DNA from: Jeongeupia sp. HS-3
GTDB taxonomy: Bacteria; Pseudomonadota; Gammaproteobacteria; Burkholderiales; Chitinibacteraceae
Direction: 5' to 3'
Assembly (NCBI RefSeq): GCF_015140455.1
Contig: NZ_AP024094.1
Span: 2,976,001-3,040,000 of the forward strand
DNA length: 64,000 bases
Position 1 is the first letter of the stretch. The number at the start of each line of letters is the position of its first letter. Shown piece after piece: positions 8,187-17,659 of this stretch. A model generated the notes under the pieces. The model made no database searches. It was not told where the DNA came from and saw only the letters and a list, made by a program, of their open reading frames with translations. Position numbers and translations under genes: made by a program.

Positions 8187-8329
8187 GCCGGCATTTTACC
8201 CGCAGCCGGGCTCTCGCTTCCGGGCGGCTTGGGGCGTGAATCCTTGCCGGACAAACGTCACCGCCGCGCCGCGTGAGTGATGGAGCCATCCGGTACAATA
8301 TGCGGTTTTACGCCGTCCCCACCGTTGCC

Positions 8330-9955
8330 ATGTTGCGAATCACCGAAATCAAGCTGCCGCTGGATCATTCCGAAGACGCGCTGCGCGCCGCCATTCTCGA
8401 AAAGCTGGGCATCAAGCCGGCCGATCTGATCGAGTTCAGCGTGTTCCAGCGTGCCTACGATGCGCGCAAGAAGGCCAGTATCCTGCTGGTGTATTCGGTC
8501 GATTGCGAGCTGCGCAACGAGGCCGCGCTGCTGAAGCGTTTTGCCAAGGATCGCAATGTGCAGACTACGCCGGACATGGCTTATCGCTTTGTCGCGCAGG
8601 CGCCGGCGAATATAGCCAAGCGGCCGCTGGTGGTCGGTTTCGGCCCTTGCGGGCTGTTCGCGGCGCTGGTGCTGGCGCAGATGGGCTTCCGGCCCGTCGT
8701 GCTCGAGCGCGGCAAGGCGGTGCGCGAACGCACCAAGGACACCTGGGGCCTGTGGCGCAAGCGCGAGCTGAACCCGGATTCGAACGTGCAGTTTGGCGAA
8801 GGCGGCGCCGGGACGTTCTCCGACGGCAAGCTCTACAGCCAGATCCGCGATCCGCGCCATCTGGGCCGCAAGGTGATCGCCGAATTCGTCGCCGCCGGGG
8901 CGCCGGAGGAAATCAGCTATGTGAGCAAGCCGCATATCGGCACCTTCCGGCTGGTGAGCATGATCGAGCAGATGCGCGAGAAGATCATCGCGCTCGGTGG
9001 CGAAATCCGCTTCAGCCAGCGCGTTGAAGATCTGGTGCTTGAATCCGCTGGCGACGGGCAAATGCAGCTGCGCGGCGTCGTTCTCGCCGATGGCTCGGTG
9101 CTCGAATCGGATCACGTGGTGCTGGCGCTGGGTCATAGCGCGCGCGATACCTTCGAGATGCTGAACAAGCGCGGTGTGTTCATGGAGGCCAAGCCGTTCT
9201 CGGTCGGCTTCCGCATCGAGCATCCGCAATCGGTGATCGACGCGGCGCGCTTCGGCCCGTCGGCCGGCCACCCGGTGCTCGGCGCCGCCGATTACAAACT
9301 CGTCCACCACGCCAGCAACGGCCGCACCGTCTACAGCTTCTGCATGTGCCCGGGCGGCACCGTGGTCGCGGCGACGAGCGAGCCGGGCCGCGTCGTCACC
9401 AACGGCATGAGCCAGTATTCGCGCAACGAGCGCAACGCCAACTCGGGCTTTGTCGTCGGCATCACGCCGGCCGATTATCCAGGCGGCGTGCTCGCCGGGA
9501 TCGAATTCCAGCGCCAGCTCGAAGCGAAGGCGTTCGAAATGGGCGGCGGCGATTACAACGCACCGGGCCAGCTGGTCGGCGATTTCATGGCCAACAAGGC
9601 TTCGACCGAACTCGGTGGCGTCGCGCCGTCGTACACGCCGGGCGTGACGCTGACCAACCTCGCCGATGCGCTGCCGGCGTACGCAATCGAGGCGATGCGC
9701 GAGGCGATTCCGGCGTTCGAGCGGCAGATCAAGGGTTATAGCATGCACGATGCGATGCTGACCGGGGTCGAGACGCGCACCAGCGCGCCGCTGCGCATCA
9801 CCCGCGACAAAGAAAATTATCAAAGCCTGAACGTGCGCGGCCTGTTCCCGGCCGGCGAAGGTGCCGGTTACGCCGGCGGGATTCTTTCGGCCGGTGTCGA
9901 CGGCATCGAGATTGCCGAAGCGGTGGCGCTGGCGATGACCGGAGCACAGCAATGA
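8330..9955 (+). CDS. NAD(P)/FAD-dependent dehydrogenase (COG2509-type)
   Basis: The ATG at 8330 begins MLRITEIKLPLDHSEDALR, the usual N-terminus of the family; the frame is open upstream but unlike it. Residues about 1-85 form the N-terminal domain and about 97 onward the FAD fold (VVGFGPCGLFAALVLAQMG). Further FAD-contact segments are NVQFGEGGAGTFSDGKLY and the C-terminal FPAGEGAGYAGGILSAGVDG. The 541-residue length fits. The reaction of these uncharacterised flavoproteins is not known. The stop overlaps the start of a flavin reductase-like gene (ATGA), so the two are co-translated. Confidence 0.88.
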   Translation: MLRITEIKLPLDHSEDALRAAILEKLGIKPADLIEFSVFQRAYDARKKASILLVYSVDCELRNEAALLKRFAKDRNVQTTPDMAYRFVAQAPANIAKRPLVVGFGPCGLFAALVLAQMGFRPVVLERGKAVRERTKDTWGLWRKRELNPDSNVQFGEGGAGTFSDGKLYSQIRDPRHLGRKVIAEFVAAGAPEEISYVSKPHIGTFRLVSMIEQMREKIIALGGEIRFSQRVEDLVLESAGDGQMQLRGVVLADGSVLESDHVVLALGHSARDTFEMLNKRGVFMEAKPFSVGFRIEHPQSVIDAARFGPSAGHPVLGAADYKLVHHASNGRTVYSFCMCPGGTVVAATSEPGRVVTNGMSQYSRNERNANSGFVVGITPADYPGGVLAGIEFQRQLEAKAFEMGGGDYNAPGQLVGDFMANKASTELGGVAPSYTPGVTLTNLADALPAYAIEAMREAIPAFERQIKGYSMHDAMLTGVETRTSAPLRITRDKENYQSLNVRGLFPAGEGAGYAGGILSAGVDGIEIAEAVALAMTGAQQ

Positions 9956-10527
9956 ATGCCGCAGTCGAAGTCCCGCTGAAGGATGCCTACAAGCTGCTCA
10001 CCCACGGCCCAACGGTGCTGGTCAGCAGCGCCCACGGCGATGCGCGCAACGTGATGACGGCGGCGTGGAATACCGTGCTCGATTTCGATCCGCCCAAGCT
10101 CGTCATCGTCATCGACAAGCACACCTACACGCGCGGGCTGATCGACGCCAGCGGCGAACTGGCGGTGCAGGTACCGACGCGCGACCAGGCGGCGCTGACC
10201 TATGCGCTGGGCAATGAATCCGGCCGCGACGGCGACAAGTTCGCCCGCCACGGTATTGCCACCTTCGCCGGCAGCAAGGTCGCCGCGCCGCTGCTCGAAG
10301 GTTGCCACGCCTGGCTCGAATGCAGGGTGATTCCCGAGCCGCACAACCAGCAGACCTACGACCTCTTCATCGTCGAAGTCGTCGCCGCCTGGGCCAACCC
10401 GGCCGTCTACCGCGACGGCCGCTGGCAGGATGCGCCCGATCAGCCGGGCAGCATCCATCATGTCGCCGGCGGGGCCTTCTTCGAGGCCGGCGGCATGTTC
10501 AGCGTCGCCGGCGAATCGCTCGGCTGA
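9952..10527 (+). CDS. Flavin reductase-like FMN-binding domain protein
   Basis: The 191-residue product contains the split-barrel flavin-binding pattern: GPTVLVSSAHGDARNVMTAAW (near residues 19-39), PPKLVIVIDKHTYTRGLI, SGELAVQVP and CHAWLECRVIPEP. Family members reduce or carry FMN and often support a partner oxygenase or flavoprotein. The ATGA overlap with the preceding FAD dehydrogenase suggests that the two work together. Confidence 0.83.
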   Translation: MNAAVEVPLKDAYKLLTHGPTVLVSSAHGDARNVMTAAWNTVLDFDPPKLVIVIDKHTYTRGLIDASGELAVQVPTRDQAALTYALGNESGRDGDKFARHGIATFAGSKVAAPLLEGCHAWLECRVIPEPHNQQTYDLFIVEVVAAWANPAVYRDGRWQDAPDQPGSIHHVAGGAFFEAGGMFSVAGESLG

Positions 10528-10633
10528 TTGTCGCGCGTGATTGTCATTGCGCACAGTCGCGCTGCGGTTTAGTGCTACTGCCTCATGCCGCCCGGCCTTA
10601 TCGTTGGCATATGCCAATGACAAGGAGCAGACG

Positions 10634-11377
10634 ATGACATCACGCACGCTTTGGATCGCCCTGATGCTGGCGCTGGGCGCAGCCGGCCCGGTACTGGCCA
10701 AGACGCCGAAACGCAAGCCGGCCGAGCAGCAGGCCGAGGCCCCGAAACCGCCGGCGTATACCGCCGTGTCGTTCACGAGCGATGACGGCCTGAAGCTCGA
10801 CGGCCGCCGCTACGGCAAGGGCGATGCGTGGATCATCGTGTCGCACCAGTCCAACCGCGATCAGGCGAGCTGGGAAGACTTCGCCGCCGCGCTGGCCAAG
10901 GACGGCTATACGGTGCTCAGTTACGACTTCCGCGGCTACGGCCTGTCGCAGGGCAAGCAGGCACCGGGCGATGCCGGCACTGACCTGAAAGCCGCGCTTG
11001 CCTACGCCCGCAGCGAAGGCGCACAGCGGCTCGGTCTGGTCGGCGCCAGCATGGGCGCGATCGCAACGGTCGCGACGGCGGCGCAGACCACGCCGCAGGC
11101 GGTGGTGCTGATGTCGATCTCGCCGTCGTACGGCAGCCTCGCCGCAAGCGACGACGCGCTGAAGGCGCTGACCGTGCCACGGCTGTTCGTCAGTGCCAAA
11201 TACGACAGCTCGCACGCCGACTCCGAACGGATGGCCGCCACGGCCAGCGCTGCCGATACGCTGATCGTTTCAAAAGGCGGCGGTCACGGTACCGATATTT
11301 TCGGCGGTACCGACGGCGCGGCGATCCAGCAGAAAGTGGTCGCCTTCCTCGAAGCCAATGTGCCGGTGGCGAACTGA
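10634..11377 (+). CDS. Exported alpha/beta hydrolase
   Basis: AAGGAG precedes the ATG at 10634. The 247-residue product starts with a signal peptide ending near PVLAKTPKRK, so it is periplasmic. The hydrolase fold shows the nucleophile elbow GASMG, an acid in SAKYDSSH and a catalytic histidine in GGGHGTD. The segment YTVLSYDFRGYGLSQGK matches the usual strand and oxyanion region. The substrate cannot be predicted. It is followed by a clear terminator. Confidence 0.85.
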   Translation: MTSRTLWIALMLALGAAGPVLAKTPKRKPAEQQAEAPKPPAYTAVSFTSDDGLKLDGRRYGKGDAWIIVSHQSNRDQASWEDFAAALAKDGYTVLSYDFRGYGLSQGKQAPGDAGTDLKAALAYARSEGAQRLGLVGASMGAIATVATAAQTTPQAVVLMSISPSYGSLAASDDALKALTVPRLFVSAKYDSSHADSERMAATASAADTLIVSKGGGHGTDIFGGTDGAAIQQKVVAFLEANVPVAN

Positions 11378-11400
11378 CGCTCGTTCAGGCGAAAAGAACA

Positions 11401-11428
11401 AAAAAGCCGCCCTCCGGGGCGGCTTTTT
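11401..11428. terminator. Bidirectional rho-independent terminator
   Basis: Stem AAAAAGCCGCCC / GGGCGGCTTTTT with loop TCCG lies between the convergent hydrolase and methyltransferase genes. Confidence 0.93.
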
Positions 11429-11440
11429 ACATGGGGACGA

Positions 11441-12457
11441 TCAGACCCGCAGCAGCGCGATCTTCAGCGGCGGATTCCCGTCGGTGCTCGGGAAATCGGC
11501 CTCCGGCGTGATCCATTCCATATCGCGAATGGTGCGGCCGGCTTTCTTGGCGCTACGCTGCATCTGGTCGAACCAGTCTTGCTTGTCGACCGAGGCGACG
11601 TTGTTGCAGCAGATCAGCGTGCCGCCTTCGGCGGTCGACAGCAGCGCCGGCTTGAATACCGCCGAGTAATCGTTGACGAGGTCGACGACGCCGAAAATGC
11701 TCTTCGAGTAACGCGGCGGATCGAGGAAGACCAGATCGAACGCGGTTTTTTCCAGCTTCGGGAACGGCGGCAGGCGCTTGCCGCGCACCACGCGTGGCTG
11801 GCCGAGGCCCGAGTACTGGCGCAGCGCGGCGAAGGCGTCGCATTCGACGTAGCGCAGCGTGTGGCCAAGGCCGTTGAGGCGCGAGTTTTCCTTGCCGATC
11901 AGCAGGCTGGATTCGGCGAAGTCGACGTTGGTCACCAGCGAGGCGCCGGCCTTGGCGGCGACAATGCCGATGCCACAGGTGTAGGCGAACAGGTTGAGGA
12001 CGGTCTTGCCCTTGGCTTCTTTCATCACGCGGCGGCGCCCGGCGCGCAGATCAAGGAACAGCCACGGATCCTGACCGGCGTGGCGCGCCTGGATCCGGTA
12101 GTTGATGCCCATTTCCTGCGCGATATGCGGCGTGGTCGCAAAATCGAGCTGCTCGGTGCTGAGCTTGTTGGCGATGCGCGAGTTCGGCTGGCTGCGGTCG
12201 TTGTAAACCACCGGCATGCCGTCGAAGTGGCGGCCGTAGAAGGCTTCGATCGCGGCCAGTTCTTCTGCTTCCAGCGCTTCATGGAAGCTCTGCACCAGCA
12301 CCAGATCGCCGTAGCGATCGATCGTCAGCCCCGGTTCGCCTTCGACGCTGCCGTGAAACAGCCGGTAGGCGTTGGTTTGCTCGGCGTGGAGCTTGGAAAT
12401 CAGGCTGGTGCGCGCGGATAGCGCGGCGGAAAGCAGATCGGTGAGGGAAGCAGACAT
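11441..12457 (-). CDS. Class I SAM-dependent methyltransferase (RlmI-like, COG1092)
   Basis: The 338-residue protein has an N-terminal domain containing EGEPGLTIDRYGDLVLVQ, then the SAM-binding motif VLNLFAYTCGIGIVAAKAG and the catalytic-loop motif FLDPPRYSKS. A later LICCNNVASV segment corresponds to the position of the catalytic Cys strand in RlmI-type 5-methylcytosine enzymes. It lacks the full N-terminal PUA region of E. coli RlmI (about 396 residues), so the exact target, probably rRNA, is not certain. Confidence 0.82.
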   Translation of the reverse strand: MSASLTDLLSAALSARTSLISKLHAEQTNAYRLFHGSVEGEPGLTIDRYGDLVLVQSFHEALEAEELAAIEAFYGRHFDGMPVVYNDRSQPNSRIANKLSTEQLDFATTPHIAQEMGINYRIQARHAGQDPWLFLDLRAGRRRVMKEAKGKTVLNLFAYTCGIGIVAAKAGASLVTNVDFAESSLLIGKENSRLNGLGHTLRYVECDAFAALRQYSGLGQPRVVRGKRLPPFPKLEKTAFDLVFLDPPRYSKSIFGVVDLVNDYSAVFKPALLSTAEGGTLICCNNVASVDKQDWFDQMQRSAKKAGRTIRDMEWITPEADFPSTDGNPPLKIALLRV

Positions 12458-12614
12458 GAGGCAGACCGTGTAGTAATGAGTGGGGGTCGAGGATTGCAGC
12501 CCCCGTTAAGGGCAGATGGTAGCAGGGATGGCGGCTGCGGGTCGCCGCGAGCATTCACGCTGCCGCCAGCCGGCATGCACTTCTGTTAGCATCTGGCCGC
12601 GAATTTTCAGGGGA

Positions 12615-13271
12615 ATGAGTGTGCTCAAGGAAGGCGTGCTGGTGCGCTGGAACGATGACAAGGGCTTCGGCTTTGTCGAAACCGCGCAGAACGAGCGTTA
12701 TTTTTTGCATATCAAGGCGGTGAAGCGCACAGCCGCCGGCAGACCCAAAGATGGCGATGCCGTGGTGTTCGAACCGGGGCGCGATGCCAATGGCCGCATG
12801 ATGGCGCTGGCCGCTACGGTGGGGATGGCGCGTAAGCAGGCGGCACCGGCCCGATCGTCGCCGGCCCGATCGTCGAATAAATCTCCGATCAAGCCATCGC
12901 TCAGGCGAACCAGGCTGGAAGCGGGGCGCTGGGATATTTTCGATTACGTCACGATGGTGTTGCTGTGCGTGCTGCCGCTTGCACTGCTGCGTTCCGGCGT
13001 GCCCTTGCTGGCGGGGGGTGTGGTGGTGCTTGCCAGTCTGATGGCTTTCGCGCTGTACGCACACGATAAATCGCAGGCCAAGTCCGGTGGCTGGCGCACG
13101 CCAGAATCTACGCTGCAATTCGTCGCACTCGTTGGTGGCTGGCCTGGTGCATGGCTGGCGCAGCGGCGTTTGCGACACAAAAGCAGCAAGGCGAGTTTTC
13201 GCGCGACGTTTGTCGGTGCCGTGATCGGGCATCTTGCCCTGCTGTGGTTTTTGCCGCGCCTGATCGCCTAG
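12615..13271 (+). CDS. Cold-shock domain/DUF1294 fusion membrane protein
   Basis: CAGGGG precedes the ATG at 12615. Of 218 residues, about 5-70 form a cold-shock domain (GVLVRWNDDKGFGFVE, YFLHIKAV). A basic Ser/Arg linker follows. About 112-218 form DUF1294 with hydrophobic helices (TMVLLCVLPLALL, VVVLASLMAFALYAHDKS) and the conserved GWRTPESTLQFVALVGGWPG. Such fusions are common in Proteobacteria; a link between nucleic-acid binding and the membrane is inferred. Its stop overlaps the convergent aceK stop. Confidence 0.88.
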   Translation: MSVLKEGVLVRWNDDKGFGFVETAQNERYFLHIKAVKRTAAGRPKDGDAVVFEPGRDANGRMMALAATVGMARKQAAPARSSPARSSNKSPIKPSLRRTRLEAGRWDIFDYVTMVLLCVLPLALLRSGVPLLAGGVVVLASLMAFALYAHDKSQAKSGGWRTPESTLQFVALVGGWPGAWLAQRRLRHKSSKASFRATFVGAVIGHLALLWFLPRLIA

Positions 13272-15079
13272 TTGTCCATCTTGGGGTGAAAGCGCTGCGA
13301 AAACCGCAGCGTCTGCGGATACGGGAAGAAGTCCTCGATGATGCCGGCCTGAATGCGCGCCTTGGTCTGCTGCCAGAATGCCGGCTGCAGCAGGTCGGCG
13401 TGGTATTTCATGAAGGCGTCGCGCACCGGTTTGCGGTTGAGGAGGAAGGTGCCGAACTCTTCCGGGTAAACCTCGCCCTTGTGGCCGGTGAACCATGCCT
13501 CGCCGCTCATTTCGAATTCGGGTGATGGCGGCGGCGGAATGCGGCGGAAATCGCAGTCGGTCATGTATTCGATTTCGTCGTAGTCGTAGAACACCACCCG
13601 GCCCATGCGGGTGACACCGAAGTTCTTGAACAGCATGTCGCCGGGGAAAATATTGGCGATCGCCAGCTCGCGCAGCGCGTTGCCGTAATCGCGCACCTTG
13701 GCTTCCAGATCGGCGCCGTCGCTGTGGGTGTCCAGCCAGATATTCAGCGGCACCATCCGGCATTCGATATAGATGTGCCGCAGCACCACGGTGTCGCCGT
13801 CTTCCTCGACCATCGTCGGCGCCAGCGTGCGCAGCTCGTCGAGCAAGGCCGGGTCGAAGCGTTCGCGCGGCAAGGCGACGTCGGAGAATTCCAGCGAGTC
13901 GGCCATCCGGCCGACCCGGTCGTGGCGTTTCACCATCAGGTATTTGGCGCGGACGATCTCGCGGTTCACTTCCTTCGGTGGCGGGATCACGTCCTTGATC
14001 ACCTTGAACACGAAGGGGAAAGACGGCAGCGTGAACACCACCATCACCATGCCGCGAATGCCTGGGGCGATCTCGAAACGGTCGCTGGTGTGGCGCAGGT
14101 GGTGGAAGAGTTCGCGGTAGAACATCGTCTTGCCCTGCTTGCCGAGGCCGACCATGGTGTACAGCTCGGCGCGGCTCTTGTCCGGAATCAGCTCGTGCAG
14201 GAAGGCGACGTAGGCCGACGGCACTTCCATATCGACCAGAAAGTAGGCGCGCGACAGTGAAAATAGCGAGCGGATCTGGTCGTGCGCGAACAGCGCCGCA
14301 TCGACGAACAGCCGGCCGTCGTGGTTGCGGCACAGCGGCAGTGCGAACGGGGTTTCGACGTCGCCATTGATGAAGCGGCCGATCAGGTAAGCCGCCTTGT
14401 TGCGAAAGAACGGCGAGCCCAGGACCTGAATCTGCGCGTTGTACGCCAGCGCCGGCCAGTGCCCCAGATGCCGGTACAGCGCGCGGACGATGCGCTTGAT
14501 GTCACGATCAAGATCGACAAAGGGCAGTCGCCAGTCGAAGTCCCCGATGATGCTCGCCAGCGTGGCGAACAGATCATGTTGCTTCGGGTAGTAGGTGCGG
14601 AAGGTCGGCGCGGCGGTGGTTTCGATGTACTCGGTCGAGACCGCCGGGCGGTAGAAAATGAAGTCGTTGTGAAAATAGGTGCGGTGCAGGATGCGGCAAC
14701 TGACCGAATTGAAAAACGTTTCGGCCAGCTCGGGCTGCTTGTGGTTGACCAAGAGGCCGATGAAATAGGATTTCACGCTGGCCCATACGTCGTCGGGCAG
14801 CCGTTCGGCCCTGAATTCGAGTTTGAGTCGCTCCGACGTTTCCAGCACCCGGCCATCATAAAAGGCGATCCGGTCGCGCACCGCATCGCGTAGCGCGCGC
14901 GTGTCGCCGGTTTCGAAATTCGCCTGCGCCGAGCGGCTGGCGGCACGAAAGCGCGCGTAATGGCCATCGAAACCGGCGAGGATGGCGCGGGCGAGCTCGG
15001 CAATCTGCCGGTAGTCCGGCTCGATATCGAGATCATCGACGATGACTTCATTCAGGGTTGCGGCATTGCGAGCTGACAT
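13268..15079 (-). CDS. aceK: Isocitrate dehydrogenase kinase/phosphatase
   Basis: The 603-residue product matches AceK throughout: YFIGLLVNHKQPELAETFFNS, HRTYFHNDF, the kinase-like part with FPFVFKVIKDV and VRAKYLMVKRHDRVGRMADSLEF, and IANIFPGDMLFKNFGVTRMGRVVFYDYDEIEYMT near the C-terminal third. AceK phosphorylates and dephosphorylates isocitrate dehydrogenase and so controls flux into the glyoxylate bypass. The aceA and aceB genes are not adjacent here. A GTG at 15100 could add seven residues; neither start has a clear ribosome site. Confidence 0.96.
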   Translation of the reverse strand: MSARNAATLNEVIVDDLDIEPDYRQIAELARAILAGFDGHYARFRAASRSAQANFETGDTRALRDAVRDRIAFYDGRVLETSERLKLEFRAERLPDDVWASVKSYFIGLLVNHKQPELAETFFNSVSCRILHRTYFHNDFIFYRPAVSTEYIETTAAPTFRTYYPKQHDLFATLASIIGDFDWRLPFVDLDRDIKRIVRALYRHLGHWPALAYNAQIQVLGSPFFRNKAAYLIGRFINGDVETPFALPLCRNHDGRLFVDAALFAHDQIRSLFSLSRAYFLVDMEVPSAYVAFLHELIPDKSRAELYTMVGLGKQGKTMFYRELFHHLRHTSDRFEIAPGIRGMVMVVFTLPSFPFVFKVIKDVIPPPKEVNREIVRAKYLMVKRHDRVGRMADSLEFSDVALPRERFDPALLDELRTLAPTMVEEDGDTVVLRHIYIECRMVPLNIWLDTHSDGADLEAKVRDYGNALRELAIANIFPGDMLFKNFGVTRMGRVVFYDYDEIEYMTDCDFRRIPPPPSPEFEMSGEAWFTGHKGEVYPEEFGTFLLNRKPVRDAFMKYHADLLQPAFWQQTKARIQAGIIEDFFPYPQTLRFSQRFHPKMDN

Positions 15080-15324
15080 GGCGGGAACTCGTCGGGGCAC
15101 ACTTCACTTTACTGCCTGCAGCGCATCGCCGTGGCGATTTTGTGGCACTGCAGCAGTCACGCCTCCACCATAGCGGCGTGGCAGCACATCCGTGATCGGG
15201 CACATCCCTGCTGGGGGCGTTTTCAACGGCAACAGCCCGCTGCTGCGGGCTGTGTGATTACGGCGCTTGCTGCGACGGCTTGCTGTTGCGCGAAAACCGA
15301 ACGCCGCCAGCAAGGTCGTGGTGC
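15080..15324. other. Intergenic region between two minus-strand genes
   Basis: No convincing gene is present. It contains a 9-bp perfect hairpin ACAGCCCGC / GCGGGCTGT at 15232-15253, followed by no T-tract on either strand. It may include the aceK promoter, read leftward, but no clear boxes are visible. Confidence 0.4.
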
Positions 15325-15534
15325 TTACTCGATGATGGTGACCAGATTGCTCAGCGTTTCTTCGGTCTTGTCGCCCTTGGGCCAGCAGACGCGGGCGCGG
15401 TCGCCTTCGATCTTCAGTACGCGACCGTCGGTGCGCTCGGCGCCGCCCAGACTGGCCATCCGGTTCACTCGGCCGTTGACGACGATATCGCTATTCTTGC
15501 CGGCAAAAAAGGCGAACAGGCTAGAGACGATCAT
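15325..15534 (-). CDS. Small hypothetical protein, SH3-like barrel candidate
   Basis: The 69-residue protein has a short hydrophobic N-terminus (MIVSSLFAFFAGK), then DIVVNGRVNRMASLGGAERTDGRVLKIEGDRARVCWPKGDKTEETLSNLVTI. The alternation of short beta strands (GRVLKIEGDRARVCW) and the ending LSNLVTI resemble small SH3/Tudor-like barrels. AGGAG lies upstream. I do not recognise a family. Confidence 0.6.
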   Translation of the reverse strand: MIVSSLFAFFAGKNSDIVVNGRVNRMASLGGAERTDGRVLKIEGDRARVCWPKGDKTEETLSNLVTIIE

Positions 15535-15689
15535 GATGGCTGCTCCTGGGTGTTAAGTAGTATTACTACGTACTTTACGCCGGATATTCTGAAATTCCAA
15601 ATCAAACCAGGTGTGAATATCTGCATGGCATGCGCCGGCCCGCTTGACGTGGCAGGTAGAATGAATCGATCAATTTCCAGGGAGGCGTG

Positions 15690-16931
15690 ATGACGTCTGC
15701 TTTTTCCGTCGCCGTGATCGGTGGCGGCCCGGCCGGGCTGATGGCCGCCGAAGTGCTCGCCGCCGCCGGCGTGCGCGTGACCGTTTACGATGCAATGCCC
15801 TCCTTGGGGCGCAAATTCCTGCTCGCCGGCGTCGGCGGCATGAACATCACCCACTCCGAACCATTGCAGCCCTTCCTGAATCGCTACGGTGCGCGCCGCG
15901 AGGCGCTGGCGCCGCTGATCGATGCGTTTTCGCCCGATGCGTTGCGGACGTGGATCGCCGGGCTGGGCATCGACACCTTCGTCGGTTCGAGCGGCAAGGT
16001 CTTTCCGACCGAGATGAAGGCGGCGCCACTGCTGCGCGCCTGGCTCGCCCGCTTGCGCGCGGCCGGTGCGGTGTTCCATACCCGCCACCGCTGGACCGGC
16101 TGGGATGCCGCCGGCGCCTTGCGTTTTGAAACGCCGCACGGCGAGTTGCTGGTGAACGCCGATGCGACGGTGCTCGCGCTCGGCGGCGGCAGTTGGGCCA
16201 AGCTCGGCTCGGACGGCGCCTGGCTGCCGTGGCTGATGGAAGCGGGCGTCGACGTGGCGCCGCTGTTGCCGAGCAATTGCGGCTTCGACGCCGGCTGGAG
16301 CGCGGTGCTGGCGGAGAAGTTTGCCGGCGCGCCGATCAAGAATGTTGCGCTGAGCTACGCCGACCTCGACGGCGTGAGCGAAACGCGCCGTGGCGAATTC
16401 GTGCTGACCGCGACCGGCGTTGAAGGCAACCTGATCTATGCGTTTTCGGCACGCCTGCGCGACGCGATCGCCGCCAACGGCAGCGCGACCTTCCATCTCG
16501 ATCTGCTGCCCGATTTCACGCTCGACAAGGTCATCGCCGAGGTCGCGCATCCGCGCGGCTCGCGCTCGCTCTCCAGCCATCTGCAGAGCCGGCTGAATTT
16601 GAAGGGCGCCAAGGTGGGCTTGCTGCACGAAGTCCTGAGCAAGGCCGATTTCAACGATCCGGCCCGGCTGGCCAAGGCGATCAAGGCGCTGCCGGTGACG
16701 GTGAACGCGGCGCGACCGCTCGACGAGGCGATCAGCAGCGCCGGCGGCGTGACCTTTGGCGCGCTCGATGCCGGGCTGATGCTGAAAGCGAAACCGGGGG
16801 TGTTCTGCGCCGGTGAAATGCTCGACTGGGAGGCGCCTACCGGCGGCTATCTGCTGACCGGCTGCTTCGCCACCGGCCGCGCCGCCGGTCTGGGGGCCGT
16901 AGCGTGGCTGAAGCAGCGGGGAGAGCAATGA
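15690..16931 (+). CDS. TIGR03862 family flavoprotein (HI0933/BaiN-like)
   Basis: The ATG at 15690 has GGGAGG upstream. The 413-residue protein starts with the FAD dinucleotide motif VAVIGGGPAGLMAAEVLAAAG, continues with LGRKFLLAGVGGMNITHSE and GSSGKVFPTEMKAAPLLRAW, and ends with the second FAD segment FCAGEMLDWEAPTGGYLLTGC. These are diagnostic of the HI0933-like family in its TIGR03862 branch. The physiological reaction is unknown. It overlaps the next gene by ATGA. Confidence 0.92.
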   Translation: MTSAFSVAVIGGGPAGLMAAEVLAAAGVRVTVYDAMPSLGRKFLLAGVGGMNITHSEPLQPFLNRYGARREALAPLIDAFSPDALRTWIAGLGIDTFVGSSGKVFPTEMKAAPLLRAWLARLRAAGAVFHTRHRWTGWDAAGALRFETPHGELLVNADATVLALGGGSWAKLGSDGAWLPWLMEAGVDVAPLLPSNCGFDAGWSAVLAEKFAGAPIKNVALSYADLDGVSETRRGEFVLTATGVEGNLIYAFSARLRDAIAANGSATFHLDLLPDFTLDKVIAEVAHPRGSRSLSSHLQSRLNLKGAKVGLLHEVLSKADFNDPARLAKAIKALPVTVNAARPLDEAISSAGGVTFGALDAGLMLKAKPGVFCAGEMLDWEAPTGGYLLTGCFATGRAAGLGAVAWLKQRGEQ

Positions 16932-17659
16932 TGAATCAACTGGCATCGAACCGGCTGGCCTTGATCACCGGTGGCTCGCAAGGCCTCGGCGCGGCGCTGG
17001 TCGCGCATTACCGGGCGCAAGGCTGGGTGGTGCGCGAATTTTCGCGTTCGGGCCAGAGCGATGCGCATGTGTCGGCCGATTTTGCCGAGCCCGATGTCGC
17101 GGTGATGACGCTCGACGCCCATTTTGCCGAGTTCGCCACCCAGCCGTGGGACGAAGTGCTGCTGATCAACAACGCCGGCATGCTGAGCCCGATCGCGCCG
17201 CTGCCACAGCTGCAAGACGCGGCGATTGCGGCCAACCTCAACGTCAATGTGATGAGCGCGATCCGTGTCATCGCCGCCTTCATGCGCCGCTTTCAGGATG
17301 TCGCCGCCACCAAGACCGTGGTGCAGATCTCCTCCGGCGCCGCGCTGCGCGGTTACGGCAGCTGGTCGCTGTACTGCGCCGGCAAGGCCGCGCTGGAGCA
17401 TTTCATCCGCGCGGTCGCGGTCGAACAGGCCGGTGCGGTGCGGCCGGTGGTGTGCATCAGCCTCGATCCGGACGTAATGGACACACGGATGCAGGCCGAA
17501 ATCCGCGGTACGTCGGCGGACGATTTCCCCGACGTCGCGCGCTTCATCGCCCGCCGCGACAAGCTGCGCACGCCCGAATCGGTCGCCGTCTATGTTGCCG
17601 GGGTAGTGGCCAGCGGCCCGGAAGGCGGAGCGCGCTACGATATCGAGGAAGCGGATTAA
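16928..17659 (+). CDS. Short-chain dehydrogenase/reductase (sepiapterin/benzil reductase-like)
   Basis: A 243-residue SDR with the cofactor motif ITGGSQGLGAAL, the NNAG strand (LINNAGMLSPIAPL), catalytic Ser in QISSGAALRGYGSWSLYCAGKAAL, and Tyr-x3-Lys within it. PDVMDTRMQAEIR and the YxxxK context resemble the YueD/benzil reductase group. It is probably NADP-dependent on small ketones. The ATGA overlap with the flavoprotein gene implies an operon. A second ATG directly after the first (16931) is equally possible. Confidence 0.88.
   Translation: MMNQLASNRLALITGGSQGLGAALVAHYRAQGWVVREFSRSGQSDAHVSADFAEPDVAVMTLDAHFAEFATQPWDEVLLINNAGMLSPIAPLPQLQDAAIAANLNVNVMSAIRVIAAFMRRFQDVAATKTVVQISSGAALRGYGSWSLYCAGKAALEHFIRAVAVEQAGAVRPVVCISLDPDVMDTRMQAEIRGTSADDFPDVARFIARRDKLRTPESVAVYVAGVVASGPEGGARYDIEEAD

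Noticed and set aside
8258-9952. A 564-codon minus-strand open frame
   Set aside because: It is the shadow of the FAD dehydrogenase gene, with no domain of its own.
12555-14333. A 592-codon minus-strand open frame overlapping aceK and the cold-shock gene
   Set aside because: It is an out-of-frame shadow: very Arg/Pro-rich and without motifs.
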